64,000 nucleotides of DNA from Williamsia sp. Lineage in GTDB: Bacteria; Bacteroidota; Bacteroidia; Chitinophagales; Chitinophagaceae. Positions 26,818-34,743 of the stretch are shown here, piece by piece (the stretch's first letter is position 1; the number at the start of each line of letters is the position of its first letter). Below the pieces are notes generated by a model. That model saw only the letters and a program-made list of their open reading frames with translations. It did not search any database and was not told where the DNA came from. The translations under genes were made by a program, and so were the position numbers. The DNA lies in NCBI GenBank assembly GCA_015069695.1, contig JADCRZ010000013.1, positions 62,001 through 126,000 of the forward strand, in the 5' to 3' direction.

Positions 26818-27750
26818 TTAAACAGCATAGCGCTTGCGCAGAAGCTGCATCATAAATACGTTCACCGCCCACTGGTCAGCCAGGGGCTGGCGGGTATAAG
26901 GCAGGGTGGGCATGTAGTCAGGCGGACCAAACTCGGTTAAAAATGTGATGCGCTCCCCGGTCTTCTTTTTTCTTTCTACCACCTTGTCCCACCAGGCCAG
27001 GTGCGCCTTTACGGCTGCTTCCCATTCCGGCGCCCGCGGATCGCTGACCTGCGGACCTTCCGGATGACCTATACGTGCATGGATGTGCAGCACTCTTTCG
27101 AGCGCCAGGTCCACATTTTCCGGCTGGTCGGCCAGCAGGGATTCACTCACATTGCACCAGTGCGAGATGTCCAGCGTTACGCGCAGCTCGGGGTATTTTT
27201 GTATGTATTGCTTGGCGACCGGTGCAGCAAACAACATGCGGGAGCGGTGCGTTTCGTGTGATATGGGTATGCCTGTTTGTTTGCCGAGCTGGGTGGTGTG
27301 TTCGATAAAGCGGCTGTTTTCTTCGTAGCTGAAAAAATCTCTCCCAGAATGGCAATTGATGTAAAGCGGTTTCTGAATGGTATTATTAGCGGCGGCATCA
27401 ATCATCTTTTGAAAATAACTGAAGTGTTCCTTGAAATCTTTTTGGGAACCGCCACAAAGAAAACCGACCTGGAGCCCCCACTTCTTCAACATGGAGAACA
27501 GTTCAGCCTGGGCAGGTGCTTCCATCGGCCACCAAATTTCAATGCCGTCATATCCTTCCTGCTTTACCCGCGCGCCATATTCATCAAGGGTGCCTTTAAA
27601 GCCCCAGTTGGTTGCCAGGATTTTCAGTTCCGATGCCGGATTGGATGGAGAGGGTGGATTGGCAGCTGCCAGCGATTCAAAAGAAGCAAGCAGGAGGGCA
27701 GTAGAAGCAGCCGCGCCTTGTTTAATAAACGTTCTTCTGTTTTGATTCAT
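26818..27750 (-). CDS. Tat-exported sugar phosphate isomerase/epimerase-like TIM barrel
   Basis: A 310-residue AP-endonuclease-2/xylose-isomerase-like protein. The N-terminus NRRTFIKQG followed by an Ala/Leu-rich stretch is a twin-arginine signal, so folded export is expected. Metal ligands of the barrel are suggested by SHETHRS, TLDISHW, HIHARIGHPEG and LTEFGPPDY. It lies in the operon of DUF1501 and DUF1553 cytochrome genes, consistent with periplasmic sugar oxidation or isomerisation (inference). Confidence 0.83.
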   Translation of the reverse strand: MNQNRRTFIKQGAAASTALLLASFESLAAANPPSPSNPASELKILATNWGFKGTLDEYGARVKQEGYDGIEIWWPMEAPAQAELFSMLKKWGLQVGFLCGGSQKDFKEHFSYFQKMIDAAANNTIQKPLYINCHSGRDFFSYEENSRFIEHTTQLGKQTGIPISHETHRSRMLFAAPVAKQYIQKYPELRVTLDISHWCNVSESLLADQPENVDLALERVLHIHARIGHPEGPQVSDPRAPEWEAAVKAHLAWWDKVVERKKKTGERITFLTEFGPPDYMPTLPYTRQPLADQWAVNVFMMQLLRKRYAV

Positions 27751-27835
27751 TCACTATACGGTGTTTGGGTCTTTGATTGTATACAGGTTGAGGCAAGGAG
27801 GCATGCTGAAAAGTAACGATGCATGTTCAGGGTTA

Positions 27836-29350
27836 TCAGGCTACGATTTCATCGATTACTTTGCCCGATACATCTGTTAAGCGGAAGGGCCGGCCCTGGA
27901 ACTGGTAAGTAAATTTTTCGTGATCAAAACCCAGTTGGTTCAGCAGGGTGGCCTGGATGTCGTTGGGTGTTACCTTGCCGCTTACTGCTGCATAGCCTAT
28001 TTCATCGGTTTCGCCGTAGCTCACGCCCTTCCTGATGCCGCCACCGGCCATCCAGATGGTAAAGGCTTCTACGTGATGATCCCTTCCCTTAAAAGGATTC
28101 TGTTTGCCGTCCCTGTTTTCCAGCATCGGCGTTCTGCCAAACTCACCTCCCCATACCACCAGGGTTTCTTCGAGCAAACCCCGCTGCTTGAGGTCAAGGA
28201 TCAGGGCCGTCATGGCTTTGTCAACCGTGCGGCATTTGTTGTTCAGTCCTACGTCAATAGAAAGATTGGCTGCCGTTCCATGCGTATCCCATCCCCAGTC
28301 AAAGATCTGGACAAAGCGAACGCCTTTTTCCACCAGCTTGCGGGCGAGCAGGATGTTGTTGGCAATGCAGGCTTTGCCGGGCTGCGTGCCATACATCTCG
28401 TGTATATAAGCAGGCTCGTTGTTGATGTTCATCACTTCGGGCGCGGCTATCTGCATCTTATAAGCCATTTCATATTGGGAGATGCGCGAAAGGATTTCCG
28501 GATCCTGGTATTCCTGGTATTCTTCTTCATTCACCTGGTTGATGGCATCGATAGAAGCTTTGCGCAGGTCGCGGTCCATGCCTTTGGGATCTTTGATAAA
28601 CAGGACCGGGTCGCCTTCGCTGCGGCATTGAACACCCTGGTAAACAGACGGAAGAAAGCCGCTGCCCCACACGCTTTTGCCGGCATCCGGAAACTTGCCG
28701 CCTGAGGTCAGCACCACAAAACCGGGCAGGTTCTGGTTTTCTGTTCCGAGGCCGTACGTAACCCAGGAACCAATGCTGGGGCGGCCCAGGCGCGGGCTGC
28801 CCGTATGCACCAGCAATTGTGCCGGGGCATGGTTGAACTGGTCGGTAGTAACGGCCTTTAAAAAACTCACCTCATCTACAATGCTGGAAAAATGCGGCAG
28901 GTAATTGCTCACCCAGGCGCCGGAACCGCCATGTTGCGCGAACCGGGCCTGCGGTCCGAGCATCTTTGGCACGCCGCGGATAAAGGCAAACCGTTTTCCT
29001 TCCAGCAGGGAGGGCGGACAATCCTGTCCGTCCAATTTCATCAGGTCTGGTTTATAATCAAACAATTCAAGCTGCGAAGGAGCGCCGGCCATGTGCAGGT
29101 AGATAATGCTTTTTGCCTTGGCAGGAAACTGCGGCAGCTTGGGTGCCAGCGGATGGGCCGGATCAAAGGGTATAGCGGAAGTTCCCGCATTGGCTGAGCC
29201 GATGCTGCATGATTGCAGCAGGGAACCCAGCGCCAGCGAGCCAAAACCAAAAGCGCATTCGCGTAAAAAATGCCGCCGGGTATGCAGCCGCGCATTGGCT
29301 TGCTCGGCTTCTCTCAGCAGGCGCTGGTTGTGTAATTCATTTTGCATCAT
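27836..29350 (-). CDS. DUF1501 protein, Tat-dependent lipoprotein
   Basis: A 504-residue sulfatase-superfamily-like DUF1501 protein, always paired with DUF1553 genes in Planctomycetes, Verrucomicrobia and Bacteroidota. It carries a twin-arginine motif (R25-R26 in TRRHFLRE) and a lipobox-like LLQSC with C48, so it may be anchored to a membrane after Tat export. Conserved segments include YLHMAGAPSQLELFDYKP, the GGEFGRTP metal-site motif and GRDHH. Two ATGs (29350 and 29347) are adjacent. It begins 12 bp after the DUF1553 stop. Confidence 0.87.
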   Translation of the reverse strand: MMQNELHNQRLLREAEQANARLHTRRHFLRECAFGFGSLALGSLLQSCSIGSANAGTSAIPFDPAHPLAPKLPQFPAKAKSIIYLHMAGAPSQLELFDYKPDLMKLDGQDCPPSLLEGKRFAFIRGVPKMLGPQARFAQHGGSGAWVSNYLPHFSSIVDEVSFLKAVTTDQFNHAPAQLLVHTGSPRLGRPSIGSWVTYGLGTENQNLPGFVVLTSGGKFPDAGKSVWGSGFLPSVYQGVQCRSEGDPVLFIKDPKGMDRDLRKASIDAINQVNEEEYQEYQDPEILSRISQYEMAYKMQIAAPEVMNINNEPAYIHEMYGTQPGKACIANNILLARKLVEKGVRFVQIFDWGWDTHGTAANLSIDVGLNNKCRTVDKAMTALILDLKQRGLLEETLVVWGGEFGRTPMLENRDGKQNPFKGRDHHVEAFTIWMAGGGIRKGVSYGETDEIGYAAVSGKVTPNDIQATLLNQLGFDHEKFTYQFQGRPFRLTDVSGKVIDEIVA

Positions 29351-29362
29351 GGCTTACCGGCT

Positions 29363-32125
29363 TTAAGATTTTGTAATAAATTCATCCAGGTTCAGAATGG
29401 CATTGGCCACTACGACCAGGGCCGCCAGGGGGGGCTGGTTATGCTGCTTATCCAATCCTGCCATCTCAAAGGTTTTTTGTTTATCATGGCTGAATTTATT
29501 CAGGGCAGTCTTATACAATGCAGTCAGGGCAAGCAGTTTGGAAGAAGAGATTTTTTTCTGCATGGCGATCTCATACCCCCGGCTGATCTGTGCCTGTACG
29601 TCTCCTTTTTCTTGCTGCATCCGCCAGGCAAAATGCCGGGCTGCGTCCAGATAAACCGAATCATTGAGGGTAACCAGGGCCTGCAGCGGTGTGTTGGTCC
29701 GGATCCTTCTGGCTGTGCAAACCTCTCTTCCGACCCCATCAAAACTGATCATGGAAGGATAGGGGGCGGTGCGTTTCCAGAATGTATACAGCGCGCGCCT
29801 GTACTGGTCTTCCCCTTTGCTGCTGATCCAGTATTCCCCATTCCAGGGCGACATCCAGATGCCTTCCGGTTGCCAGGGCATCACGCTGGGACCGCCAACC
29901 TTTTCACTCAGGAGTCCGCTCACTGCCAGGGCCTGGTCGCGTATTTGCTCTGCGGATAAACGCACGCGGGAACTGCGGGAGTAGTATTTATTGAAGGGGT
30001 CCTGCCCGCCACTTTCCTTGCTGAGCTTAGAATCCTGCCGGTAAGTTGCCGACATCACCATTTCTTTGAGCAGCTTTTTTACGCTCCAGCCATCCTCATG
30101 CATAAACCGGTATGACAAGTAATCCAGCAGTTCGCGGTGGGTAGGTTCGGCTCCTTGTGTGCCCAGGTCTTCCAGGGTTTCTACGAGGCCGGTCCCAAAA
30201 AGCTGCTCCCACAGGCGGTTAACCATGGTGCGTGCAGTGAGCGGATTGGCTTCGCTCGTGAGCCACATGGCCAGTCCGAGCCGGTTGGCAGGTGCACCGG
30301 CCGGAAGCGGATTGAGTGTATGCGGCGTGGCGGCGCTCACCTGTTTGCCCTTTACCAGCCAATTGCCCCGTTCAAATACATAGGTGGCGCGGTGCATGTC
30401 TGATGGATTGTCCATCATCACCGGCGTGGATGGAACTTCTTTTACAAGCAAGTTCCAATAGTCCAGGTAGGCACTGTCGTAACCCGCTTTTCCTTTTCCC
30501 GGAAACGGCTCGGTAAAGTAAAACCAGTCGAACTGAAGACCATTTTGATTGGGATCTTTCAAGGCAGGATTGGCATAACTGATATACAGATCGTGCACCC
30601 CGGTGGTGGTGGGTAAGTCCTCGCCGCCGATTATCCAGGACCTGTGCTGGGCCGTGTCGAGCCGGATGCTTTTCAGTACAGGGCCATCAGGCTTGTCCAG
30701 GTGGATGGTCCAGGTGCCGCCCGGTGCAAAGGTGGAGTAACGGTATATCAGCTGCGTTTTACCATCGAGCAATACGCCTTGCAAACGGGCTGTGGAGGGA
30801 TTGCGCATGGCCAGCCACTTTGTATCATTGAGCTCGCAGTTTACGAAGCTGTTTGTGCGCAGCGAATTAAAGGCAGGCTGCCATGTTTTTAAGAACTGGT
30901 AGATGTTTTTTGCTTCGGCCTGGTATCCCTGCTGGCGGAGCCAGGAAACCAGGGATGCCAATTTGCTGCTGTCTTCTGAATTGTACTGGCGAAGCAGAGG
31001 ATAATCTGCCCAGGTATCTTCATCCCGGCTATCATTGAAAAAAGCCATGAACTTGTAATACTCATCGTGCGTGAAGGGATCGTACGGATGGCTGTGGCAT
31101 TGCACGCAGGCGAACGTGGTGCCGAGTATGCCTTGCCAGGTCGTGTTTACCCGGTCCATTACGGCGGCTGTTCTGAATTCTTCATTGTCGGTGCCTCCCT
31201 CATCGTTGGTCATGGTGTTGCGGTGGAAGGCAGTGGCAATAAATTGATCATCGGTAGCACCTGGCAGCAGGTCGCCGGCGATTTGTTCTGTGATAAATTT
31301 GTCGTAAGGTTTGTCTGCATTGAAGGCCTTTATGAGCCAGTCGCGATAGCGCCAGATGCTCCGGCCTGCATCGCGCTCATAGCCCTTGGTATCTGCATAG
31401 CGTGCAATATCGAGCCAGCCGGCGGCCCATTTTTCCCCGTAGTGCGGAGAAGCCAACAAGGAATCTACCAGCTCTTCGTATGCCTGCGGTTGGTTGCCGG
31501 TTAAAAATTTGCTGGCCAGTGAAGCAGAAGGCGGCAGACCCGTAAGATCCAGGCTTACCCTTCTGAGCAGCGTAGGTTTATCTGCTTCGGGAGAAGGTGT
31601 CAAATGCTGTTGCGCTATCTTTTGGTAAATAAAATTGTCGACCGGGTTGCGGGCCCAGTCAGCGCCTTTTCCGGGTATCAAGCCAAAAAAAGATCCGGGG
31701 AGCCGCGGAACTTCTACAGGTTTAAGGAACGTAAATGCCCAGTGATCGCCCCAGCGGGCACCCTGCCTGATCCATTTGGTCAGGACAGAAATTTCCTGAT
31801 CGCTCAGGGGATCATGGTGATAAGGCATGCGATCTTCCGGATCCCGGGAGCGGATGCGGCGGATCAGCTCACTGTGTTCCGGATCACCGGGAACAATGGC
31901 CCATTTGCCCGACTTGGTTTTGGCAAGCGCTTCTGTCCGGAACAGCACACTGAAATTGCCCTGCTTTTTAACCCCGCCATGACAGCTGATGCATTTTTTG
32001 TTGAAGATGGGTTTTACGTCTGCACTGAAATCAACCGGCGCTTCCCTTGTTCCAACCCAATAAAACCCTGCAGCAACCAGGATGGCGATGGATACAATAA
32101 AAATTTTTTTGGAGAAAATAAACAT
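29363..32125 (-). CDS. PSD1-type cytochrome c / DUF1549-DUF1553 protein
   Basis: A 920-residue exported protein. One N-terminal membrane helix (8-25) is followed by a planctomycete cytochrome c domain with the haem motif CISCH at 45-49, then a DUF1549 domain (about 150-370, including FACVQCHSHPYDPF, a possible second haem or metal site), a carbohydrate-binding-like middle part (about 450-600), and a DUF1553 domain (about 620-900). It heads a four-gene operon. The family is tied by genomics to polysaccharide or fucose-type sugar breakdown, but the reaction is not established. Confidence 0.88.
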   Translation of the reverse strand: MFIFSKKIFIVSIAILVAAGFYWVGTREAPVDFSADVKPIFNKKCISCHGGVKKQGNFSVLFRTEALAKTKSGKWAIVPGDPEHSELIRRIRSRDPEDRMPYHHDPLSDQEISVLTKWIRQGARWGDHWAFTFLKPVEVPRLPGSFFGLIPGKGADWARNPVDNFIYQKIAQQHLTPSPEADKPTLLRRVSLDLTGLPPSASLASKFLTGNQPQAYEELVDSLLASPHYGEKWAAGWLDIARYADTKGYERDAGRSIWRYRDWLIKAFNADKPYDKFITEQIAGDLLPGATDDQFIATAFHRNTMTNDEGGTDNEEFRTAAVMDRVNTTWQGILGTTFACVQCHSHPYDPFTHDEYYKFMAFFNDSRDEDTWADYPLLRQYNSEDSSKLASLVSWLRQQGYQAEAKNIYQFLKTWQPAFNSLRTNSFVNCELNDTKWLAMRNPSTARLQGVLLDGKTQLIYRYSTFAPGGTWTIHLDKPDGPVLKSIRLDTAQHRSWIIGGEDLPTTTGVHDLYISYANPALKDPNQNGLQFDWFYFTEPFPGKGKAGYDSAYLDYWNLLVKEVPSTPVMMDNPSDMHRATYVFERGNWLVKGKQVSAATPHTLNPLPAGAPANRLGLAMWLTSEANPLTARTMVNRLWEQLFGTGLVETLEDLGTQGAEPTHRELLDYLSYRFMHEDGWSVKKLLKEMVMSATYRQDSKLSKESGGQDPFNKYYSRSSRVRLSAEQIRDQALAVSGLLSEKVGGPSVMPWQPEGIWMSPWNGEYWISSKGEDQYRRALYTFWKRTAPYPSMISFDGVGREVCTARRIRTNTPLQALVTLNDSVYLDAARHFAWRMQQEKGDVQAQISRGYEIAMQKKISSSKLLALTALYKTALNKFSHDKQKTFEMAGLDKQHNQPPLAALVVVANAILNLDEFITKS

Positions 32126-32175
32126 GGCAAGATCTTGAAAGCGGAAAATTCACCCTTTTGCAGGTGTGTATCCAA

Positions 32176-32183
32176 CAAATTTA
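32176..32183 (-). promoter_or_regulatory. Possible -7 box of the DUF1553-DUF1501 operon
   Basis: The minus strand reads TAAATTTG, a full TAnnTTTG match, about 50 bp upstream of the start codon at 32125. No TTG element is visible at the -33 position. Confidence 0.4.
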
Positions 32184-32226
32184 ATCAATTGCGGCTAATT
32201 AGAGAAGCGGGGCCTGCTGATACGCG

Positions 32227-33195
32227 CTATTCCCCGCTTTTCGCCACTGCGGTATGTATGTTCAGCTTGTGTAATTCCAGGATGGTCGTTGTTCCATCGG
32301 GACTTTCCCGGTACATCGGGACCCATTTCCGGTCAAACATGATCTCGTGATAAGTGTATGAAGTTCGCTGTTGTACGTAATTGGAAAACACTTCGTCGAA
32401 GCCGCGCAACATGACATAGAGCTCTACGTCGGCGTTTTCCATGTCTTCCGCTGTGAACCCGTAAAAAGGGCTTCCTTCATCGATCTGGTGTACAACGGTC
32501 CAGCTCAGGGGCATGCTTTCCACTTTGGTTCTTTCCAGGTTCAGCGTAAAATATTTATATCGCGGTTTTTCTTCCTCTACCACCAGCATGCCGGTATTTA
32601 CTTTGATCTCTACATCTGTCAGGGCGTGCTTGTCTTTGAATGCCGCAAAACGGAACATCAGCGCAGTGCTTCCTTTGAACGGACTAATCAATGCCTGTTC
32701 GCTGAAAAGGAGATAACTTTTGGGTTTTGAAAAGCGTCCGTAGATCAAACCTGTAGCAATGGCCAGGGAAAGCAAACCGGTAAGGGATTCCAGCGCAGAT
32801 ACGATGTTGGCGGCATCACCTACGGGATTTACATGTCCGTAGCCAACGGTTGTAAATGTTTGGGTACTGAAATAAAATACTTCCCGTGCCATTTTCCAAT
32901 TGCTTCCCCGGATCAGTCCGTCGAGCTGGTCAAAACCGATCCAGATATAAACAGCTGTAAACAGGAGGTTGATGACAAAGTAGAAAGAGAGGATCACTGC
33001 CATAAACTTCCAGTCGGGCAGGTTGAGCATGTTATGAAACAAGCTAAATCGTTTCAGGAACGGCATGCCTTCTTTTACCAGGTTGTAGCTGCCGTCCTTG
33101 TTGAGAAAACGGCCACCTGTGTTCTGTGTATTGCTGGCAAAGCCGGTATCGTTGTTTTGCTTCGAGTAAGGGTTGAGTTTTTTGTGCTGGGTCAT
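32227..33195 (-). CDS. Inward-rectifier potassium channel (KirBac type)
   Basis: A 322-residue K+ channel subunit. The slide helix (WKFMAV, about 62) precedes TM1 (about 65-87), a pore helix and selectivity filter TVGYG at 116-120, and TM2 (about 130-150). The C-terminal 170 residues form the immunoglobulin-like cytoplasmic Kir domain (SPFKGSTALMFRFA, then a FYGFTAEDM-like strand). The length matches bacterial Kir proteins. It would form tetramers in the inner membrane. It is monocistronic and not linked to its neighbours. Confidence 0.93.
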   Translation of the reverse strand: MTQHKKLNPYSKQNNDTGFASNTQNTGGRFLNKDGSYNLVKEGMPFLKRFSLFHNMLNLPDWKFMAVILSFYFVINLLFTAVYIWIGFDQLDGLIRGSNWKMAREVFYFSTQTFTTVGYGHVNPVGDAANIVSALESLTGLLSLAIATGLIYGRFSKPKSYLLFSEQALISPFKGSTALMFRFAAFKDKHALTDVEIKVNTGMLVVEEEKPRYKYFTLNLERTKVESMPLSWTVVHQIDEGSPFYGFTAEDMENADVELYVMLRGFDEVFSNYVQQRTSYTYHEIMFDRKWVPMYRESPDGTTTILELHKLNIHTAVAKSGE

Positions 33196-33330
33196 ACTGG
33201 TTGGAGTAAAAGGGCCGCTGTGAACAGGTGTAAATGTAGGAGAGTTTTGCGGGTTAGAGCGGGACTGAGAAAGAGGGAAAATAGTTTGGTACGCTTACTG
33301 CATAGGTAAGCTTCACAAAAACCTTTCTAT

Positions 33331-33780
33331 ATGTATGATCAAATTTTGGACTTGGTAAAAAATCAGTTGGGCAGCAATCCGCAAGTGGCAGGGGCCATAC
33401 CGCCCGCAAAACAGCAGGCTGTTCATGAAGAAGTAGCCAACCAGCTTGCGCAAGGACTGGCCAGCCAGGCAGGTCAGCAAGGTGGCATCGGCGGTTTGCT
33501 TTCTATGTTGCAGGGCGGACTCACCTCGGGCAGTCCTGTTACAAGTGCCCTGGAGGGTTCTGTAGTAAGTTCGCTGGGAAGCAAGTTCGGGCTTTCTCCT
33601 GCAGTTACAGGAGCCATTGCAGCAGCACTGCCGGCCTTGCTGCAAAAATTTGCCCACAAAGCCAATGATCCCAACGACCATAGCATCACCATCGACAGCA
33701 TCACCAAATCACTTTCCGGCCTAACCGGCGGTGGAGGCGGTTTAAGCGGGCTGGGAGGCTTGTTTGGAGGAAAGGGATAA
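33331..33780 (+). CDS. DUF937 / YidB-like protein
   Basis: A 149-residue soluble protein with a helical, Gln/Gly/Ser-rich N-terminal half and a GGGGGLSGLGGLFGG tail. The core helices (LGSKFGLSPAVTGAIAAALPALLQKF) are those of the DUF937 family, which includes E. coli YidB. No catalytic motif is known for the family. No signal peptide is evident. An inverted repeat follows the gene. Confidence 0.8.
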   Translation: MYDQILDLVKNQLGSNPQVAGAIPPAKQQAVHEEVANQLAQGLASQAGQQGGIGGLLSMLQGGLTSGSPVTSALEGSVVSSLGSKFGLSPAVTGAIAAALPALLQKFAHKANDPNDHSITIDSITKSLSGLTGGGGGLSGLGGLFGGKG

Positions 33781-33799
33781 GATCGTTTGAACCTTGTCT

Positions 33800-33934
33800 T
33801 GAACCATGATTTACAGGATGGGAGGTATTCGGGGACGTTAGTGGTTCAATCAGTAAATCGATAAAATTTTTACCAATAAGCGGGTCAAGCCACTACAATC
33901 CTAGAATCCCTCCCATCCTGTAAATCATGGTTCA
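33800..33934. repeat. 31-bp inverted repeat between convergent genes
   Basis: Arms at 33800-33830 and 33904-33934 are reverse complements with one mismatch; the outer 26 bp (beginning TGAACCATGATTTACAGG) match perfectly. A 73-nt spacer contains a weaker inner repeat (TAGTGG with CCACTA). It lies between the stop of the DUF937 gene and the stop of the ROK kinase gene. It looks like a miniature mobile or REP-type element of a family different from the one at 25229. Confidence 0.7.
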
Positions 33935-33939
33935 GACAA

Positions 33940-34653
33940 TCATCCTTGTTTCCACAGGTTCGCGCCGCCGCGGATGCCTTCTTTGTTGCTGACGATGGTG
34001 ATGTTGTCGTCGAGCTGGAAATTGATATTTTTTGCGTTGCCACCGCTGATGTACAAACGATCGTAGTTGAAAACGGTTTTCAGGATGGTGAGCACCTTTT
34101 TCAGGCGGTTGTTCCAGCCTTCCTTGCCCTTGCTTTCATACGCTTTTTCACCGATGTACTCGTCGTAGATCCGGTCTGTTTTCACCGGGTGGTGTGAAAG
34201 CTCCAGATGCGGCAGCAGCTTGCCGTCCAGCAGCAGGGCCGTACCGAAGCCTGTTCCGAGCGTGATCATCATTTCCAGTCCCTGGCCGCTTACCATCCCG
34301 ATGCCCTGCAGATCCGCATCATTTACGACCCGGGCCGGTTTTCCCAATTGGGCAGCCAATTCTTTTTGAAGGTCATAATCTTTCCATTCCTGCGTGCCCA
34401 GGTTGGGGGCTGTTTTTACCACACCGTTTTTTATATAACCAGGAAAGCCTGCCGAGATCACCTCATACCCGGCCAGGTCTTTGGCCAGTGCCTTGATCTG
34501 CTCCATCATATTGGCCGGCGTAGATGGCTTGGGTGTTTCAAGCCGCTTGTATTCCGAAACAGGTTTCCCATTGTAATCGAGCAAAATTGCTTTTACATGC
34601 GAACCGCCGATGTCAATGGCCAGGATCTTTGCGTCTGCTGAAATGGTCTCCAT
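33940..34653 (-). CDS. ppgK: ROK-family polyphosphate glucokinase-like kinase
   Basis: A 237-residue sugar kinase. The phosphate-1 motif is DIGGSHVK (about 15-22), the catalytic base lies in VVNDADLQG and the phosphate-2 loop is TLGTGFGTAL. The short length and the NDAD segment match the polyphosphate/ATP glucokinases (PPGK) rather than standard ROK repressor-kinases, which have a zinc motif not present here. It would phosphorylate glucose released by enzymes such as the adjacent GH63-like glucosidase. The gene symbol is tentative. Confidence 0.78.
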   Translation of the reverse strand: METISADAKILAIDIGGSHVKAILLDYNGKPVSEYKRLETPKPSTPANMMEQIKALAKDLAGYEVISAGFPGYIKNGVVKTAPNLGTQEWKDYDLQKELAAQLGKPARVVNDADLQGIGMVSGQGLEMMITLGTGFGTALLLDGKLLPHLELSHHPVKTDRIYDEYIGEKAYESKGKEGWNNRLKKVLTILKTVFNYDRLYISGGNAKNINFQLDDNITIVSNKEGIRGGANLWKQG

Positions 34654-34694
34654 ATAAGCACGTTGTTATAATCAATTTAGTGATAACTCCTTTA

Positions 34695-34727
34695 CAAATG
34701 TAATGGCGTGAACAATACAGCCGGCAA
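34695..34727 (-). promoter_or_regulatory. Possible promoter of the ppgK-like gene
   Basis: On the minus strand a full -7 box TACATTTG (34702-34695) is preceded by TTG (34727-34725) with a 22-nt spacer, close to the Bacteroidota -33/-7 arrangement. The start codon follows after about 40 bp. Confidence 0.42.
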
Positions 34728-34743
34728 TTTTATTGCGTTCTTC

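Noticed and set aside
27920-28705. 261-codon plus-strand frame inside the DUF1501 gene
   Set aside because: It is antisense to a gene with a clear Tat signal and conserved metal-site motifs.
31604-32350. 248-codon plus-strand frame across the DUF1553 start and the Kir gene end
   Set aside because: It crosses two real genes on the other strand and has no domain signature.
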